Of a DNA stretch of 10,849 bases, positions 6,684 to 10,849 are shown piece after piece; the first letter of the stretch is position 1; every line of letters begins with the position of its first letter. The position numbers and the translations under genes are program-made. The notes under the pieces are model-generated. The model was given only the letters and a program-made list of their open reading frames with translations. It did not search any database and was not told the DNA's origin. The stretch is from the NCBI GenBank assembly GCA_019241805.1, contig JAFAWL010000158.1, forward strand, positions 1 to 10,849, in the 5' to 3' direction. The DNA comes from Actinomycetota bacterium. GTDB taxonomy: Bacteria; Actinomycetota; Actinomycetes; Mycobacteriales; Jatrophihabitantaceae.

Positions 6684-7415
6684 TTGACCAACGAACCACC
6701 GCACGACGAGCCGCGCCCGGCCGCCGAGCAAGCCGCGCCCGACCCCTACCGGTTCGGGCCGCCCGACGTCCCACCGCATCCGGATTACGCGCCCCCCGGC
6801 TACCAGCCGCCGCAGCCGAGCCCGTTCGGACCGCCCGCGCAAGGCGCACCCGGAACGGGAGTGTTCGGCGGCCCGTCGGCCGCGGGCCCGTCTGCTTACG
6901 GGCCGCCCGCGTCGCCCTACGGTCCGCCCGGAGGTCAATCGCCGTACGGGCCGCCGGCGGGCCAATCGCCCTACGCCCCACCGGGTAGTGGTCAATCGCC
7001 CTACGGGCAGCCTCAGTCGCCCTACGGGCAGCCGGCGCCGCAGGGTTATCCACCGCCCGGATACGGCGAGTACCCGCCGCCGCCGGTCGGCTCCAGCTAC
7101 CCGCAGCCCGGTGTCAGCAATCACAAGGCGACCGCCGGGATGGTGCTGGGGATCATCTCGATCCCCTTAGCCATCGCGAGTTTTTTCGACATTCCCGTAT
7201 TCGTGCTCGGCATCATCTTCAGCGCTCTGGGATTGGCGTCCGCTCGCCGTGGCGCACCCGGACACCACAAGGCGCTGGCCGGATTGATCTGCTCGATCGT
7301 CGGCACGGTCATCGCCGTGGTCTTCATGGTCGTCGTCGTCTCGAACCTGCACTGTGAGACGACCTACGACTCGGCCGGCAACTCGTCCCGCAACTGTTCG
7401 ACCAACATCGATTGA
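6684..7415 (+). CDS. Proline-rich membrane protein with DUF4190-like helix pair
   Basis: This is a 243-residue protein of unknown function. Residues 1-145 are a low-complexity tail rich in Pro, Gly, Tyr, Gln and Ser, presumably cytoplasmic and disordered. Within it, SPYG(P/Q)P units recur about every 7-10 residues between residues 77 and 117. The membrane part has two hydrophobic segments, about 149-183 and 197-220, joined by an ARRGAPGHHKALAG loop. The pattern 'KATAGMVLG...LG...A...KALAGLI' is what I know of DUF4190 proteins. The last 22 residues, probably outside the membrane, contain C224 and C238, which could form a disulfide. The TTG start is set by a strong GGAGGA. The gene leads a three-gene plus-strand cassette, 6 nt ahead of the next ORF. 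DUF4190 proteins with proline-rich tails are common in actinobacteria and have no settled function. Confidence 0.85.
   Translation: MTNEPPHDEPRPAAEQAAPDPYRFGPPDVPPHPDYAPPGYQPPQPSPFGPPAQGAPGTGVFGGPSAAGPSAYGPPASPYGPPGGQSPYGPPAGQSPYAPPGSGQSPYGQPQSPYGQPAPQGYPPPGYGEYPPPPVGSSYPQPGVSNHKATAGMVLGIISIPLAIASFFDIPVFVLGIIFSALGLASARRGAPGHHKALAGLICSIVGTVIAVVFMVVVVSNLHCETTYDSAGNSSRNCSTNID
6912..7034 (+). repeat. Degenerate in-frame repeat encoding SPYG(P/Q)P units
   Basis: Five copies of a tcgccnTACG-type core (SPYG or SPYA) occur in this stretch, spaced by 21-30 nt. The last two copies, TCGCCCTACGGGCAGCC, are identical over 17 nt. It encodes the tail of the first cassette protein and may expand or contract by recombination. 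Confidence 0.6.
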
Positions 7416-7421
7416 GGTGAC

Positions 7422-8141
7422 ATGACTTTGTACGGGGGGGAACCGGTCGATCCCAACGACCATTCCGGCCGGTCCGGACCGGCCGTGCCGTCGGCGCACT
7501 ACCCGCACGGCCATCCGACGGAACGACCCGGCTACCCGGGACAACCGGGTTATCCGGTCGGCGCACCGGCGTCCGCGTATCCGCCCGGTTATCCGTCGCC
7601 TTACCCGCCGGGATATCCCCCGCCTTACCCGCCGGGATTCCCATCGCCTTACCCACCCGGATACCCCGTGGGGGCCTACTACCCCGGTTATCCACCGTCC
7701 GGCTCGGGCCGGCCGGGCGCACTCACCGCGGCCGTCGTACTGGGCTACGTCGTGGCCGGTCTGTTGATCATCGCTTCGTTCAGCGTCTTCGCCGGAGCGT
7801 CGGCGATCAGTGATAACGACAACGTGTACCGAACCAATTCGGCGGAGTACGTCGTCGCCGGCATCGTGAGTCTGATCGCCGGGGGCTTGCTGATCACCGG
7901 CTCGGTCATGATGACCAACCGCAACCTGCGCGGACGACCGATTTTCCAGATCGCCGCGGTGATCGACCTGATTCTTGGCATCTACTGGATGACTAAGGAT
8001 GCGGTCTTCATAGCGTGGTGCGGGTTGTTCGTCGCGCCGATCGTCGTCGCGGTCGCCTTGTTGGGACACCGGGCGGTAACCGGCTGGCTGAGAGGAGCCC
8101 CGCAAGGGCCCCCTTCGGTCGGGATGCCACCCGGATACTGA
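7422..8141 (+). CDS. Proline/glycine/tyrosine-rich four-helix membrane protein
   Basis: I do not recognise a named family for this 239-residue protein. Residues 1-96 form a tail dominated by Tyr, Pro and Gly, including four consecutive 8-residue units of the form YPPG(Y/F)PxP or YPPGYPVG (53-84). Four hydrophobic segments follow, at about 100-126, 143-165, 174-190 and 194-215, with a short polar loop (130-142) between the first two. The protein ends in another Pro/Gly stretch (MPPGY). ATG 7422 is preceded by GAGGTG, starting inside the previous stop codon, so translation is probably coupled to the gene before it. A run of seven Gs (7434-7440) lies 12 nt into the gene. It is the middle gene of the cassette, with 4 nt to the next gene. 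A scaffold role at the membrane is possible but is only inference. Confidence 0.82.
   Translation: MTLYGGEPVDPNDHSGRSGPAVPSAHYPHGHPTERPGYPGQPGYPVGAPASAYPPGYPSPYPPGYPPPYPPGFPSPYPPGYPVGAYYPGYPPSGSGRPGALTAAVVLGYVVAGLLIIASFSVFAGASAISDNDNVYRTNSAEYVVAGIVSLIAGGLLITGSVMMTNRNLRGRPIFQIAAVIDLILGIYWMTKDAVFIAWCGLFVAPIVVAVALLGHRAVTGWLRGAPQGPPSVGMPPGY
7578..7673 (+). repeat. Four 24-nt tandem repeats encoding YPPGYPSP-type units
   Basis: Units run 7578-7601, 7602-7625, 7626-7649 and 7650-7673. They encode YPPGYPSP, YPPGYPPP, YPPGFPSP and YPPGYPVG. The DNA differs mainly at third codon positions, so this is an older duplication kept at protein level rather than a recent expansion. Confidence 0.75.
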
Positions 8142-8145
8142 GCGG

Positions 8146-8523
8146 GTGACCGCCCAGCCACCGCCCGAGCACGTCGCGCGACCGCCGTCACCGGCGACTG
8201 CGGCCGACGTGCGCGGTGGCGACTATCAGCTGAACCCGACCTATCCGCCGCCCCAGGTCTACTACTACCCGGCGCCGACGCCCGGACCTTCAGGAATCGG
8301 CATCGCCGGGTTCGTCAGCGGCCTGGTCGGCCTGATCCTTTTCTGGCTCGGACCGGTCGGCCTATGCCTCGCGGTCCTGGGCGTCGTGCTCTCGGCGGTG
8401 GCGATCAGTCAGGCCCGCACGACGCGGGCCAACACCGGCCTGGCCATCGCCGGCCTGGTACTCGGGATCGTCGCGGTGATCCCGTGCCTCATCTTCGTGC
8501 TCGACCAGACGAACCTGCGCTGA
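8146..8523 (+). CDS. Small DUF4190-like membrane protein with tyrosine/proline-rich tail
   Basis: This 125-residue protein of unknown function repeats the design of the first cassette gene in smaller form. Residues 1-48 are a Pro/Tyr-rich tail containing QVYYYPAP. There are two hydrophobic segments at about 51-87 and 98-119, linked by SQARTTRANTGLA, which resembles the DUF4190 linker. Only five or six residues follow the last helix. GTG 8146 lies 4 nt after the previous stop (TGA, GCGG, GTG), which suggests coupled translation; there is no strong Shine-Dalgarno. Its stop (8521-8523) abuts the inverted repeat at 8525. It is the last gene of the cassette and converges on clpB. Confidence 0.82.
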   Translation: MTAQPPPEHVARPPSPATAADVRGGDYQLNPTYPPPQVYYYPAPTPGPSGIGIAGFVSGLVGLILFWLGPVGLCLAVLGVVLSAVAISQARTTRANTGLAIAGLVLGIVAVIPCLIFVLDQTNLR

Positions 8524-8524
8524 T

Positions 8525-8579
8525 CGATTGCCTCCGAGCCGGGCGACACGCCGGGCGCGAGCCGGTCGGAGGGCAATCG
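8525..8579. terminator. Large inverted repeat between convergent genes (bidirectional terminator)
   Basis: CGATTGCCTCCGA (8525-8537) is complementary to TCGGAGGGCAATCG (8566-8579), a 13-bp stem with a single bulged G. The 28-nt GC-rich loop can form a small inner stem, GGCG (8542-8545) with CGCC (8549-8552). The arm starts 2 nt after the stop at 8523 and ends 19 nt before the clpB stop. There is no T-run on either side. Confidence 0.65.
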
Positions 8580-8597
8580 CTCGAGCCCGACCAGGTT

Positions 8598-10849
<2,252 letters not shown>

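Noticed and set aside
6565..7053. Upstream extension of the four-helix membrane protein frame to 7053
   Set aside because: It is Arg/Ala-rich, lies opposite the first cassette gene, and ignores the GTG 6564 with its TACACT box.
6912..7673. Possible CRISPR-like or satellite repeats
   Set aside because: The repeats are in frame, of 21-30 and 24 nt with no unique spacers, and vary at third codon positions, so they are protein repeats.

Overview
The window is GC-rich bacterial DNA of an actinobacterial (Actinomycetota) type. Third codon positions are strongly G/C, GTG and TTG starts are common, several genes look leaderless with a TANNNT box 6-7 nt before a GTG start, and the protein families match actinobacterial forms: RNase J, a methionine aminopeptidase with the N-terminal extension of mycobacterial MapB, ClpB, and a linked pyrE and SpoU methyltransferase. 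The order within the phylum cannot be decided from the sequence.

Layout. (1) Plus strand, 2-3635: the end of RNase J (5' truncated by the window edge), a type I methionine aminopeptidase overlapping it by 4 nt, and a P-loop ATPase that probably has its own leaderless promoter. (2) 3636-3783: a non-coding gap between convergent genes, with three hairpins. (3) Minus strand, 6564 down to 3784: a tight four-gene run made of a four-helix membrane protein of unknown function, a short-chain dehydrogenase, orotate phosphoribosyltransferase (PyrE) and a SpoU/TrmH-family RNA 2'-O-methyltransferase with no ordinary start codon. (4) 6565-6683: a divergent promoter region. (5) Plus strand, 6684-8523: three consecutive small membrane proteins with proline/glycine/tyrosine-rich N-terminal tails; two have DUF4190-like helix pairs and one carries a 24-nt in-frame tandem repeat. 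(6) 8524-8597: a large inverted repeat between convergent genes. (7) Minus strand, 8598 to the right edge: ClpB disaggregase, lacking its N-terminus because of the window edge.

Most of the window is housekeeping: RNA decay and processing (RNase J), N-terminal methionine removal, pyrimidine synthesis, RNA methylation and protein disaggregation. The clpB-pyrE-RNA methyltransferase neighbourhood resembles that of Mycobacterium tuberculosis (Rv0384c, Rv0382c, Rv0380c). The least explained parts are the three-gene proline-rich membrane cassette beside clpB, the four-helix protein leading the pyrE run, and the conserved-looking ATPase. I saw no CRISPR array, insertion sequence, phage gene, tRNA, rRNA or recognisable defence system.
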